Notes: a model not told the origin generated them from the sequence alone. DNA of 64,000 nt from Apodemus sylvaticus (GCF_947179515.1 NC_067480.1:11792201-11856200), one strand, 5' to 3'; shown: positions 47,165 to 59,530, counted from the stretch's first letter. Numbers and translations are program-made.

Positions 47165-47690
47165 GTCAAATAGGTCAGGGAACTCAGAGGACAAGGAGGA
47201 GGAAAGAATGTAAGAGCCAGAATGGAGGACACCAGTCGAAGAAGTCCCTCCAAATCAACTAAGGAATCAACTAACATATACTCACAAAGATGGAAGCAAT
47301 AAGGAGAGGGCCTGTGCAGCTCTGGACAAGGTCTCTGCCTTGCACTGTAAATTTTTGTTTAGTATTTTTTATTTTTATGAGAGAAAGGAAGTGAGCCACT
47401 GATTCTTGCTCCTACTTCTTGTTTTCCTCCTGTTGGGCTGCCATGTCCAACTTTGATAAGGTTAATATCAGGTTTTCCTTTATCTTATAATATTTTATTT
47501 TGTCATGTTAGGTAGTTATCTATTAGAAGCCTGTTCTTTTCTAATGAAAGGCAGAAAGGGAGTAGATCCAGAGGAGATGTGAGGTGGGATGGAGCTGGGA
47601 GAAATAGAGGGAGGACAACGTAATCATTTTATATCATAAGAGGAAAGAAACTATTTTCAATATAAGGAAGAAATGGACCTCTTTCCTAAA
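47165..47690 (+). mobile_element. Old L1 3'-UTR fragment
   Basis: AAGAATGTAAGAGCCAGAAT, GGAGGACACCAGTCGAAGAA, and later AATGAAAGGCAGAAAGGGAG and GGAGGGAGGACAACG resemble the same old 3' UTR type seen at 22700-23470. It ends in a weak A-rich stretch near 47680. Confidence 0.55.
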
Positions 47691-48214
47691 GAGATATAAC
47701 TATATCAAACTGGGTACTTAGAGACTAAAGACATTAATCTGTATATGTCTAGTTTAGCAAGCCAATGAATATATTATGGTCATTATAAGAATGTGAGTTA
47801 GGACCTATTTTCAGGAACAGACATATCTACAAACAGACCCACCCCAAGATGAGTGATTATCTCATAACAACCACATCTGCAGAGCTCCACAGACCGATGA
47901 CTTTCTACCCTTATGTTCTCAGAATCCCTCAAGATTATATGCAGACAGTAGGGAAGGGTAGAAGCAGAAGGGTCTGGATGGCTGGAATCTCAACTGAAGT
48001 TAGCCAACTTTCTCTATTTTTACTAGAAATATTAGTAATGGCATTACTGTTGCCATAATCCTAGCTAGCATAGCTAGTATAGTAATTTGGTTACTATTTT
48101 TATGACTCAAACTAAGTTATTCTTCAGATCTACACAGCCGTTTCTGCTCCATGATGCCCAGTGGTTCAGTAATACTCAGAGGACACAAATAATCATAAAA
48201 AAGAAAGCAAACTA
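47691..48214. other. Unassigned intergenic DNA
   Basis: A plus-strand open frame of 69 codons at 47849-48058 has no recognised domain; otherwise nothing is seen. Confidence 0.5.
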
Positions 48215-49295
48215 ATGAATGCAATGGTATGACAAATGGTCAACATCACAAAATTTCAGAGAAATATAAATCAAAATCACGGAGTTATTAATTCACTTCA
48301 ATGAGAATAGCTGTTGCCAAAATTAGTCATTGTGGGAAAATATCAACTGCAACCAAACCAAACCAATGCAAACCAACCAACCAACCAAATGGAAAACCCT
48401 TACTATAGGAACTATATGACTCCTTTGCATATTCCCATAGAACTTGATATCTTACTTCACAGATACTTGCTGCAACAGAACACCATACCAGAAATCAGCA
48501 TATGAAGGAAATCATTTATTTCAGCTTCTAGTTCCATATCATAGTCCATTATTGAAGGATGTTAGGGCAAGATGTCAGGGTAGGAAACCTGGAGGCAGGA
48601 CTGAAATAAACAGCACAGATACGTGCTTCCTACTGATCTGTTCCTCAGGCTTGTTCACCCTGCTTTCTTATGCCATTGAGAACAGTGATCCCACAGGCAG
48701 CATTGCCTGCAATGGGCTGGACCTTTCCACATCAAACATTAGGCAAGACAATACCCCAGAATTGCCTACAGACTAACGTTATGTAATCATTTTTCCTAGA
48801 TAGGTTCAGGTCTGTGTGAAGGCGACAAATCTAACCAGCACAGCCATGTTCATTGCCAAGCTGGTCAAAAGAGTTTAGAAATGGAAAAAAAAAACGAACA
48901 AGCAAAGAAACAAACAAAAAAAAAAACCAAAACCTAAATGTCCTTCAGCTGATGAATGGATGATGAAAATGTTGTATATATGCACAATAGAACACCATTC
49001 TGCTGTAAAGATAATGGAATTCACCAATTTCACAGGTAAATGGATGGACTGAGAAAAGAGCATATTGAGGGAGATAGCCAAGAAAGACAACACTGCATGT
49101 TCTCTTTCATTTGTGACTCATCTCCAAATCCTCATATGTGAGTATATAATATGGAGTAGTACAAAAGCTAGGACAATATAAAGAGCCCTAAGGTGTGGGA
49201 AGCCCTAGGGAATGGCAGGATCCAGGTATCATGAAGGAGAAGATTGAATAAATGGGAGGTGGGGAGGAAGCCTTATTTGGGAAGGAGAAAAAAAA
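48215..49295 (+). mobile_element. Old L1 ORF2/3' end, interrupted by an LTR
   Basis: ACAAATGGTCAACATCACAA and TAAATCAAAATCACGGAG (48230-48300) are decayed ORF2. After a short ACCA-rich tract and the LTR at 48451-48843, the ORF2 C-terminal part resumes: AAATGTCCTTCAGCTGATGA, GGTAAATGGATGGACTGAG, CACTGCATGTTCTC, followed by a purine-rich 3' end at 49280. The two parts are in order and orientation. Confidence 0.65.
48451..48843 (-). mobile_element. Solo LTR, MT/MaLR-type, nested in old L1
   Basis: On the plus strand it opens with GCTGCAACAGAACACCATAC and contains CTGCTTTCTTATGCCATTG (reversed TATA region), GCAATGGGCTGGACCTTTCC and ATTGCCTACAGACTAACG. This is the antisense order of an MT-group LTR. 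Confidence 0.65.
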
Positions 49296-49670
49296 TGGTG
49301 GTTTAAATACTGGCTCTCATAGGTTCTAGGATTTAAATTCCTGGTTCCCAGGTGGTGGATCTCTGCAAAAACATTAGGAAGTATGGCTTCCTAGGAAAAG
49401 GTGTTTCACTGGGGGTGCAGTGTTCAATGTTTCAAACTCCCTTGTGATTCCCAGTAAGCTCCTCTCTGTCTGTCTCTGTCTCTGTGTCTCTGTAAGTCTC
49501 TGCCTCTGTCTCCTGGCTTCATATTTATGGATAAGAATATAAGCTTTCAGTTATTGCTCAAGAATGATACATTGCCTGTCTGCTATTGTAATCACCACCA
49601 TGATGGTCATTGACTCATCTCTAAAACTGTAAGTCGCAATAAATTCTCTTCTATAAGTTGCCTTGGTCAT

Positions 49671-50055
49671 TTGTCTTAGTCGGGGTTTCTATTCCTGCAC
49701 AAAACACCATGGCAAAGAAGCAAACTGAGAAGGGAAGGGTTTATTCAGATTACACTTCCACATTGCTGTTCATTACCAAAGGAAGTCAGGACTGGAACTC
49801 AAGCAGGTCAGGAAGTAGGAGCTGATATAGAGGCCATATGCTTCCACTGGCTTGCTCAGCCTGCTTTCTTATAGAGCCCAAGACTACCAGCCCAGGGATG
49901 GCACCACCCACAATGGGCTGGGCCCTCCTATCCTCAATCACAAATTGAGAAAATGCCTTACAACTGGATCTCATGGAGGCTTTTTCTTAAGGGAGGATAC
50001 TTTCTCTGTGATAACTCCAACTTTGTCAAGCTGACACACAAAACCAACCAATACA
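49671..50055 (-). promoter_or_regulatory. 3' LTR of MT-type element B
   Basis: It carries the reversed TATA region (CTTTCTTATAGAGCC near 49863) and reversed AATAAA (GGTTTATTCAG near 49738). It is about 15 bp shorter than the 5' LTR. Confidence 0.65.
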
Positions 50056-51213
50056 ATTGATCCCTTGTCACCTTGACACACAAACACTATTAAGCTTCAA
50101 CCCTTACTTTTCTATTCATTCCCAAGTTCTAAATAACTTTAACACTGCCATATTCTTTACAAATTCTGACATATTAAAATTTCAATCCCTTTAAAATATC
50201 CAATCTCTTTTAAATTGCAAAGTCTTTTTACAATTAACGGTCTCTTAACTGTGGGCTCCTCTAAAATTCTTTCTTTAAGAGGGGAAAAATACCAGGGCAC
50301 AGTAAGAATCAAAAGGAAAATCAAACTCTAAACTTATAATGTCTGGGGTCCACTCACGATTTTCTGGGCTCCTCCAAAGGTTTGGATCACTTTTCCAGCT
50401 CTGCCCTTTGTAGCACGCACCTTGTGTTCAAGGCTCCAGCAGCCTGTACTCCACTGCTGCTGCTGTTCTTGGTGGTCTTCTCCTGGTACTGGCATCTCCA
50501 AAACACTGCTGTCTTCTACTGCAACTAGGCTTCACCAGTAGCCTCTTGTAGGTTCTTTTTAGGGTGCTAAGCCTCAACTCCTTTGCATGACCCCTTCAGT
50601 CCTGGGCCATCAATTGCAACTGAGGCTGCACCTTCACCAATGGCCTTCCATGGCTTCTCACAGTGCTGAGCCTCAGCTATTTTTCATGACCTCTTCATAC
50701 TTTCAAAACCAGTACCACCTGGGTAACTCTTACACATTAGCAAGTCCAGCTGTGGGAGGGAGGGCGGGGGGGAGGTACAACCTTCACTATCTCTGGAACA
50801 CAGCCTCTTTGTGCTTTCAGAAAACACTTCCCAGAAGATTTTACCTTAGTAATGCTGGTCTCATCTGAAACACCAACAATTTCTTAGTTTCAGCTAACTA
50901 GGATCAATAGTCTCAGTGATGCAAAGGTTTTGCTTTAGTAGTTCTGGTATCTTGTTAATCACAGCTGATTCTTCAGCCCGAGCTAACCAAATCCTTACAA
51001 TCAAAACTGCAATGGCCCTAATAAGAGACTTTAATCTTTCTCTGAAATTTCACAAGCATTTGCACTGTTCTCAACATTATCTTCCAAGCTCCAGCAGAAC
51101 ATCCTACAGAACTCCTAATATCCAATGTTTCTTATAGCCCAAAGTTCCAAAGTCATTCCTCTCCAAAGCATGGTCAGGTTGTCACAGGAATACCCCACTA
51201 TGCTAGTACCAAT

Positions 51214-51613
51214 TTGTCTTTCAAGGTTTCTATTCCTGCACAAAACAACATGACCAAGAAGCAAGTTGAGAAGGAAAGGGTTTATTCAGCTTACACTTCC
51301 ATATTGCTGTTTATCACCAAAGAAAGTCAAGACTGGAACTCAAGCAAGTCAGGAAGCAGGAACTGATATAGAGGCCATGGAGTCATGTTATCTACTGGAT
51401 TGGTTCTCCTGACTTGCTCAGCTTGCTTTCTTATAGAATATAGCATTACCAACCCAGGGATGGCACCACCCACAATGGGCCCTCTCACCCTTGATCACTA
51501 ATTGAAAAAATGCCTTACAGCTGGATCTTATGGAGGCATTTCCTCAAAGGAGTCTCCTTTCTCTGTGATAACTCCAGATTTTGTCAAGTTGACATACCAC
51601 ATCAGCCAGTACA
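51214..51613 (-). promoter_or_regulatory. 5' LTR of MT-type element B
   Basis: On the minus strand, a TATA-like CTATAAG (plus-strand CTTATAG at 51430-51436) precedes an AATAAA (plus-strand TTTATT at 51281-51286). The order matches copy A. Confidence 0.6.
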
Positions 51614-51924
51614 GTCATGATTTTGTATCATAGAATTAAACAAAAATTAAGACAGACATCAGTATAGAAAGAGAGGGCAAAAAGAGGAAATATGATATTG
51701 TGGATGTATGAAGAAACCACAGTAGTCAAGTTTATATTCACCTAAATTACATATAATGCATATAAGTTCACATGTATTCATGTGTTGTTTAAATGTAGTT
51801 ATCCCACTTGGACTGAATGCTTCCTCAAAACCATAGATTACCTGAAAAAACTCCAGCACCAGCCATGTGATACCACTCCATTTCAAGTTAGAGGAATACA
51901 AGAGACTTCCAAAACAATATAACT

Positions 51925-53005
51925 ATGGTTGTTGTTTTGGTTGCCTATCAGAGTTTCAAGGTAATTTCCTATTGCTGAAGAGACCATGCACTTTACATGT
52001 AGGACTTAAGTATCTGAATTGAAAATCTCCTCCCTGAAGTCTAGTTTTCATAGTACTTGAAGATTCTCTTGAAGCTACCAAGGGAGGGAAGAACTTGTAG
52101 TCCTAACCTTCTGTAGTACATATGAACCACAATTACCAACATGGCAAGATGCCATTAAGTGTTTAATAATGACCCTCATATCTTTGTGTTAATCAACAGC
52201 TCTCTATTTGGACTTAAGGCCTACTTGACAGGAGAGAAATCATGAATGGTACTAGAAACTTAGTCAACCACACATAGCTAGTGAAGTTAAGGATCTTAGA
52301 GAACCTACTACTACCACTTAACTAAAATGGGGTAATTCCTAACTGCATTCTGAATACTTATCCCTGTACCTATAGAGAGTGCACCTTTCATTAATGATAT
52401 TCTCTTTGCAACAGATAGAGATCATTACAGAAACAACTGGTCAAAATGACCACATTGGGATGTTCTGCTTCCACAGATGATACATCTATATTCAAACTCC
52501 TGTACCCAACTCTCAGAAAACAACATGAATAGGTGGTTGGAATATTATAAGAAACAGAAGATTAGGTTGAAATTGTCTCCTAGAAATGACAAGGAAGTTT
52601 CACTCATGGTACCTCAACAAGATGGTTGCCTGAGAAAGTCTTGAACCAAGGCAACACCAATGGACATGGTGGCATGCCAATGAGGGGGATGGATATCGTA
52701 GGATTCCATCCCCAGATGAAGAGCTACAGGCAACTGACTAATGCTAGTAGTCTTCTCTGGGGATGAACCTCCTATTCGATTACCCAGTGACTGGCCTTGA
52801 AAACATAAACATACACAGAACCCTAAAAGGAATGAGGAGATTGTATTTATGTATTTTTCATTTTATATGTATATGACAACAAAATATTTCTTCTAAAAAA
52901 GAGAGAAATCGAGACAAAAAGACAGAACGACAGAGACAGCATGCACAGGGAATGTGTAGGAGCAGTTGAAAGAAAAAAAACAAAGGGGAGATTTGTGTAG
53001 TTAAA
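51925..53005 (+). mobile_element. Old rodent L1 3'-UTR fragment
   Basis: Blocks such as TGTTAATCAACAGCTCTCTA, TTGGACTTAAGGCCTACTTG, CCTATAGAGAGTGCACCTTT, GAGCTACAGGCAACTGACTA and GAGGAGATTGTATTTATGTA follow the order of an old rodent L1 3' UTR that I remember. The end is the A/G-rich run near 52900-53000. It is strongly diverged. Confidence 0.6.
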
Positions 53006-53034
53006 TTTTAATTTAAAACATTAACATACCATAC

Positions 53035-53385
53035 TCGTGAAGGTCTAGAGAAAAGGGAAACCTTGTATACTGCCATTTCGAATGCTTATTAGCACGATGA
53101 AAGATGAAATGATAAAAATGTCACTCAAAAAGTTCAAGATGATGTTTTTGCAATGTGGAACAATACTACTGCTCAACTATGTAGAAAGCAAACAGTGCTT
53201 TCTTCATGAAGTTGACAGTAGGATGTGAACTTCCTGGATCTGAAGGAAGGGCAGAGGCAAGAGGATATACAGTATCCCCAACAATATGTTTGCTTACGTT
53301 ATGCTCAGATAAATGGGCAGAATACTAGTACAATATTGCAGTTGGGTGGCCACAGATAATGATAATGCACTGTCTTTCAACCAAC
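53035..53385 (+). mobile_element. Ancient L1 ORF2/3'-end remnant
   Basis: GAGAAAAGGGAAACCTTGTA followed by weak matches to the ORF2 C-terminus (tail of the Cys-rich block, then the ACTACTGCTCAACTATG block) suggests a pre-rodent L1. Similarity is low and the right boundary is arbitrary. Confidence 0.4.
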
Positions 53386-55272
53386 CGGAGGAAGGGAGTT
53401 TCAGTAGTTTTTTCAACAAAGAAAGGAAAAAAATTGGTTGATATAAGTTTACCATGGTTTAAATTAAATTAAACAATATATTTACATACTAAAATATTAA
53501 ATAATACCTCATCAATATGCATAATTTCTTTTTATGTAACAACTAATATATATTTAATTAAATGTTTTCACCCCATAGAACTCAGTTACATTTTTTTACA
53601 CATGCTGTAGACTCAGGATATGCTGAATGACTTGTTAATTCTAACTTTACCATATAATTATCTTTTATTTATGAAATATACTGTGTTGTCATAATGCTGA
53701 CAGTATTACAAGTTTTTAAATCTCTGACTCCCCCAAGATCTTAGTGTTCATGTCAAGACCATTTCAAAGACTCACAATGAACATATTTTATTAGATGAAT
53801 AGCATTTCAATAGCAATGATCATATTTTTCAATTATTCTAGTCTCCTTTCATTTTTCAAACTATGAATGCAATATTCCTGAGAATGAATATTTGGCATGC
53901 CTCTAGAGGCCTGACGAGGTCCCTTTAATAACTTCTGTTTGCCAAGAACAGGGATGCTGACATGGGCCTGCTGAAGAAGTCTGTTGAATATTAGCTTTCT
54001 CTATCTGTCCAGTGGTCTTACTGAGACTCAGAGCTACATTGCTTTAGGCCCGCTAGCAAGAGGAAACCTGTTTAATTACCTGCCCCAGCTGTACTTACTA
54101 AGTGGGATGATTATTAAATCTGTCTCTCTATTTCACAGATTCAATTCAAAATTCAAATTTATGCCAACTCCAATGGAAGGCACAGGTTCTGTCAGGGAAT
54201 GTGGGATTGGATTCAGCATCATGGCAGGTGTCTTAAGAGGACTCTTGCCTAGGGCACAGCCTGTCCTCTGTTCTTAGACACACTGTCAACACTGAAAGAG
54301 AGTATATCCTCACCTTAATGAGCCACATTAGTATCAAGTTCATGATTAAAGATAAAGAATACTTGGCTATTCCCCTCTTCACTTACTGACAGAAAACTTT
54401 AGTGTAGTAGGTACAAAGACAAAATCATAAACATGACAGGTAATTTTACATGGTAACTTTATTTGGCTAAAAAACTACCTAGAAACTTGATATAACACTA
54501 TTATGAGTTTATCTGAGACTAATTTCTAATGAAATTAGACTGCTGGCTCTCGCTTCTGTGCATGGGCAGCAAACATCTGAGTAATGGGAAGTTTATTTTA
54601 CCTTATTGTCCAAACAGGTATATTAGGAACTCCCAGGCCTTTCACAGGAAACCACACCATGGGATTTGGCTTTTGATTGGAGTTATTTATTCATTTCTAT
54701 ATCCCTAACTTGTGAACTAAAAATCTTTGGCTATGTTTTTTCTTTGTTTTTACTTTTTAAAATTGAATTTTTTCCTTAGTACACAGACCTGATTCAATAT
54801 TCTATAATCTCATAGGCCAATTCCAAATCACATATATAGTTCTACTACTGGTTCTGTGTCTCTAAGGGATTCTCCTTATCAGAGTAATGTACTCCAGTAT
54901 GTACATTTTCTTTGTATCTTCTTTAAATCTCGCTATTACTGTATTATGTAATGACCAAGGAAACAAATGCAAATATTTAGAGAAGACAAATGTGGGTAGC
55001 TTTCACAACCCTTGCTTTACTCTAAGAAACAATGAAACTTCAACTCCAGGCCACAATACATGCCGACTTTATAATAATAATGATAATAATAATAATTTTA
55101 ATCATTAAATATTTGATTACATTATATTCTCTAGAAAAATGAGGTGTATGTATTTGGAAATTGAACCTGAAACTTTAAAATACCCTCAGTTTCTTCCTCA
55201 AAGCTATATATCAATATTTGGGATATAGCGGCTAACAGTCACTATTGCTTATCACAGAGCCTTTTGTCAATA
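53386..55272. other. Unassigned intergenic DNA
   Basis: No confident repeat. A plus-strand open frame of 97 codons at 53984-54277 has no domain I recognise, and in-frame context is not exon-like. Confidence 0.5.
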
Positions 55273-55274
55273 TC

Positions 55275-55364
55275 AAGACTTTTTGACACAAGTCTGCATG
55301 CAATCCCAGCACTGGGGGGAGGTAGGTGGAGGAAGAGCTTGAGTTTAAGGTGAGTCTGAAATCT

Positions 55365-55367
<3 letters not shown>
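55275..55367 (+). mobile_element. B1-type SINE fragment
   Basis: TGCATGCAATCCCAGCACTG, then GGAGGTAGGTGGAGGAAG and TTGAGTTTAAGG, match the left and centre of B1. A CA microsatellite replaces the tail. Confidence 0.6.

Positions 55368-55396
<29 letters not shown>
55368..55396. repeat. (CA)n microsatellite
   Basis: About 14 CA units directly following the B1 fragment. Confidence 0.95.
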
Positions 55397-55402
<6 letters not shown>

Positions 55403-57434
55403 ATGGCAAAGAAAATTTCCTTTTTTAGTTTTAGAATTCCTTTGTTTTCATGATGTGTGCCTTTCTTCAGTGTTCCATGCCCCCTTTATAAATCACATGT
55501 TTAACCATCTCATTCTGGACTGTAAACGTTATACACAATCTTCCTTAATTTCTGCAACAAGAAACTAAATATTTTCCCTAGCGTCCGTGTTTCCATGATG
55601 GTACATACCAGCCAAATGGCAGTTGAGTTTATACCTAAGCTTCTGAGGGGCATTTACTGAGTCAAATACATTTTTATTCTGCCATTGTTGAAGTTAAAAG
55701 CAGAACCTTGGAGCCCCAATTTAGCAAACACTAAGTCAGATGAGTAATGAATGTCACTGCAGAGACGGGACAATTCTCTGGAGATGACTTAGGCTTCACT
55801 TTTGCCACTACAGACAGAATTGTTATGAAAAAAATTAAATATGTTTTTAAATGACAAAGGCAGATCTGTCAATAAGCATCTAATGGAGTTATCAAATGAA
55901 AATATTCCATCCCCTCATTTTTCATCAAGTATTGAAGTTTTTAGTCTAGTGGAATACAGGTTATATAAAAAACACAAATGATGCAACATTATTTGGCATT
56001 TTCGGAAATGCCAGTGAAGTAGCCATGTGTTTCTTGCAAGCCATTGGATGCTCAGCAAATATTGAATATAATGGACCAACCGTCTTCATACTCATAAGGA
56101 GTCTTTCTCCCCGAGGAAAGGCCATCGAGCTCTCTGTGGTCTTTGGGATACAAGCCATGGAACAGAGTGTAGCAGGTGAGCAATGCACTTTGAAATTGAT
56201 TCTAAAGTCTATGAGTCATTCTTATATTAACTTAGCTATTTTACTCACCACGACATCAATTCCTTCATCTGTGGTGTAAGGCCTCTGTTACAGGTTAACC
56301 ATTTGGATGATTTTGTTCAGGAATAAAATTGTGAAACTCAGGTTTCTGTGATATAACAGTTATAATATTCAAATGAGTCAAGTCTTACAATCTGGACACT
56401 ACAGAGTGCAGCTCAAAGCCAAACTCCATAACACGATTGTTCCAGTCATGTTCCTACAAGCCAGTTCAGTGGGTTTAATGCCTTACCAGTTCTTTTTTTT
56501 TCTTTTCTTTTTTTTTTTTTTTCAGAGCAAACCTCATTACCTTAGGCTTTCTCTGCAATTAGCTGACTTCAAGCGGTAGGATTTCTTTGTCCCTTTGCAT
56601 ATGATGATTCCAGGTGGAAGAACTTTTATATCTTTATAATTTTATCTTCTTATCCAAGCTGGCTTTTCATAATGGCAGTTTTTCCTTGTATTGTGTTTCC
56701 TAATTGGTTATTTGCATATATAAAACTTAGTTTCTGAATATTAATTTAATATCCCTCTGGCTTGTGAACTTTTTTCTATTTTCAAATAACATTTTCCTAT
56801 GTTATTTGATGATATTAGGTTAAACAAAGAGAAAATGCTCCTATCTGACTTTTTTGCACCTACAAAATGGTATTTCTTTTCATCTGAAATGTTCTTCAGA
56901 GTGGCTGCCCATGTGGTTAAACAGGCCTCTTAGCCTCTGTGGTAGTTTTTTATATTAGTTATATTAATAGATTTTCTGATGTTAAGCTATAAATCTTGCA
57001 ATCAAAGACTGCAGTGAAGTGATCTTTTGGTCTTTCTCTGTTTTCTGATCGTTTAATTGGGACTTTTATATGAATATTCATAAATGAGATGGTTCTGTGC
57101 CTGGTTCTTCAGCAGACTTAACCAGGCTTTGGTATTTATGTCAGATTCATTCTAAACTTGCTTGTATTTATGCCTGAGGACGTTTAGTCCTGTTGAAGTT
57201 GCCTGGATGTTAGATATTTATGGAATTCTCCTCCAGTGCCCTTTCATCTTGTGCTATTTCTGAGGATTAATAATTGGCTATTATAATGGAAATTATTATT
57301 TTATGATAATTGTCCCTTTCTGACTTCCTTGTTGGCAACACCAGTTGTAGGCCATTCTTGTCCTTTAGTATCTAAGTTTTGAGTTGCTTTTCAGAGTACT
57401 AATGTAGCACATTGAATATTGTCTTCTTTTTTAA
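55397..57434. other. Mostly unassigned DNA
   Basis: Holds the open frame at 55950-56279 described separately and, at about 56990-57250, a weak antisense resemblance to ancient L1 ORF2 (GAATATTCATAAATGAGATG, GGCTTTGGTATTTATGTCAG) that I cannot prove. T-rich tract near 56490-56523. Confidence 0.45.
55950..56279 (+). other. Unidentified open frame, possibly exon- or pseudogene-derived
   Basis: The plus strand is open for 109 codons after a TAG at 55947. The central part (ATG at 56025, residues such as CFLQAIGCSANIEYNG and SLSPRGKAIELS) has a protein-like composition and a local rise in G+C. CAG|GTGAGC at 56175-56180 would be a good splice donor, but I see no matching acceptor. The minus strand is open for 75 codons over the same bases, so coding strand and reality are uncertain. 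I do not recognise the family. Confidence 0.25.
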
Positions 57435-57895
57435 AGATTTTATTTATTTATATTTAATTTATTTACATTTCAAATGTTATCCCCTTTCCCGCTCCCCCCT
57501 CCCGGCTCCTGGAGACACCCCTATCCCATACCCCTCCCCTGCTTCTATGAGTGTGCTCCCTACACTGGGGCTTCTATTGAGCCTTCATAGGACCAAGGGA
57601 CTCTCCTCCCATTGATGCCTGACAAGGCTGTCCTCTGCTACATAAGCATCCAGAGTCATGTGACCTCCTTGATTGGTGGCTTAGTCCCTAGGAGCTCTGA
57701 GGGGTCTGTTTGATTGATATTGTTGTTGCAACCACAGGGTTGCAAACCCCTTCAGCTCCTTCAGTCCTTTCTCTAACTCCTCCACTGGGGACCCTGTACT
57801 CAGAGCAACGGTTTGCTGTGGGTATCTGACTCTATTTGTAAAGCTCTGGAAGGGCCTCTCAGGAGACAGAATATTGATATCTACTGTGTGGCTTT
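57435..57895 (-). mobile_element. L1 3'-UTR fragment
   Basis: A T-rich tail, TTTACATTTCAAATGTTATC, then the antisense 3' UTR (CTGTCCTCTGCTACATAAGC, GGTGGCTTAGTCCCTAGGAG, CCTCTCAGGAGACAGAATA). It is 5'-truncated, with no ORF2. Confidence 0.85.
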
Positions 57896-58469
57896 CAAAC
57901 AGCACCCCTTACTGCATACTTTCTATCAATTGTAAATTGATTAACTGCTGATTTCCATTTTATTTCTGAGTTCTTCAAGATTTCAGAAAGTTTAACTTTG
58001 GCTTTTGTTGTCTTAAATTTCTTAACATTTATTGTTAGTACTTCTGTTGAATGTATATTTATTTCAGTCTTTCCTTCTGGCTCCTTCAAATGTTTTATAC
58101 TTCTGAATATGATCTATTTATCCTTAGAGCACACGTGTAATATGGAATGATATTTGTTACCTTTTGTCTCTAGATGTTTTGTTTCATGGCTTTTAATAGT
58201 GTTTGACCCAAAAGTTAAAAGTCTATTTCTTTAATATGATGACTTATTGATATTGATAGTAATTTTTCTATTTTTTACATTTTATTATAGTTGGTAACAA
58301 AAATGTTGTCTTGTTCTGTGACATTTTAGTCTAAATTCACCACTTTGACTTTTATTGTTTTAGGAGGACTGCATTTGTCAGTGTAAATTAAAGTGATGTA
58401 TTTTATAGATTTATATTTTAAGTCCATGGCGTAGTATCAAAATTGCAGGTGGACGCAATTTGGTAAGGG
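57896..58469. other. Unassigned intergenic DNA
   Basis: AT-rich; nothing recognised. Confidence 0.5.
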
Positions 58470-59420
58470 GATATGAAAAACTTAATCTAGAGGTCAGCTG
58501 TAAGCTTCATTGTGCCAGGATAATGCTATGCAGCTGGGAGAGAAAAGACCTCAACATTCTTAAAAAAAAAATCTTATCCAGCTGTGACTGCTGTGGGCCA
58601 TTATACTGATCTCCCAGGGCAGATAGTTCTTCCAATGAGATAATGGTATTCATTACGCATCATGCTAGCAATCAAACACATTGGAATTGGGTCGGAGGCC
58701 TGTTACAGAAGAGGACAATCAGGTCAGGTTCTGGAAATCTGATCAAGAACTTGTGGTTGGGCATTTTATAGTCCCTAATGGAGAATTAATTACTGTTGTT
58801 TGGTTGTAATAAGTGGTCTCGTAGCCAAACTGCCTCTAAACACTCTTGATTATTCCTAGAGACTGTCAGAGCAGTTTCTTTTTATAAAGGCTGGAAGTCA
58901 CTGTAGAAACCCAAGCTGACCAAAGCATAAAAGCGTAGAGTACTCAGCTCTAAATGGAGTTTAGAATGGAGAATCTGGATCATTCTCACCAAGGTTCAGG
59001 GATCTCTAGGAAAAGGCAGAGGGTAGGGGAATGTACAGTGGGCTGATGTGTATCAAAAGATGCCTTTCATAGCTAACATGAACATTGCAGTCAAGAACGC
59101 ATTGCAACAGTGGGTATCTATATACGTCCTTGGGAGACTGAACCCCTCAACAGTTCATCATGTGGCTAGGAGGGTTCACTGAATCCCTGAAAGTTTTTAG
59201 TTGTTTAAACAAGAGATATCACATTCTGCAGTTGTTTAGTTATTGGGAAGTTACCCTTACACGAGTAAATAGACTTCCATGCACATTAGGGCAAGAAACT
59301 CTAACCTTAGTGGCTCACACAGAGAAAGACACCATGAAAATAAGGCAGTGAGAGTTGATGAAAGTGTCAAATGGGATGAAAATGATTATATCCATTATAT
59401 ATCAAACATTAAAAAATTAT
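58470..59420 (+). mobile_element. Old rodent L1 3'-UTR fragment
   Basis: Blocks such as AAAGCGTAGAGTACTCAGCT, GGAGAATCTGGATCATTCTC and AGTGGCTCACACAGAGAAAG, plus a purine-rich end, resemble an old rodent-specific L1 3' UTR. The identification is from memory and the 5' part (58470-58860) is less certain. Confidence 0.5.
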
Positions 59421-59436
59421 AGACAGAATCGCTCCC

Positions 59437-59530
59437 TTCATATATTTATATATGTGTACACACATATACATATATATAATATATATGTATTATGTGTATA
59501 TTATTCCACATATATGTAATGTGTATATTA
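59437..59530. repeat. AT-rich simple repeat
   Basis: ATATAT and ACACATAT units alternate with short unique bases. Confidence 0.85.

Larger units (their letters stand above)
49671..51613 (-). mobile_element. Complete MT-type MaLR LTR element, copy B (non-autonomous)
   Basis: Minus-strand element with 5' LTR at 51214-51613 (400 bp), internal region 50056-51213 (1,158 bp) and 3' LTR at 49671-50055 (385 bp). An exact 5-bp target-site duplication, GTCAT, flanks it at 49666-49670 and 51614-51618, and this fixes the termini (TGTACTGG ... CTAAGACAA in sense). The site next to the 5' LTR reads TGGTACTAG, one change from the leucine-tRNA-like TGGTACCAG of copy A. The internal region is clearly homologous to copy A across its length but diverged, and has no gag or pol frame. 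The two LTRs differ more than those of copy A, so this copy is older. Confidence 0.87.
49296..51656 (+). mobile_element. Solo MT/MaLR-type LTR split by a later MT element
   Basis: The first part (49296-49670) begins TGGTGGTTTAAATAC and runs through AAACTGTAAGTCGCAATAAA to CCTTGGTCAT. The last ~38 bp (51619-51656, GATTTTGTATCATAGAATT... AAGACAG) lies beyond the complete element at 49671-51613. Joined, they restore the usual end of this LTR family. Confidence 0.7.

Noticed and set aside
48354..48390. ACCA-rich tandem tract as a possible CRISPR-like or regulatory array
   Set aside because: It is a short imperfect simple repeat inside an old L1; there are no spacers.
53984..54277. 97-codon open frame in unassigned DNA
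   Set aside because: No recognised domain, no exon signals, composition close to background.
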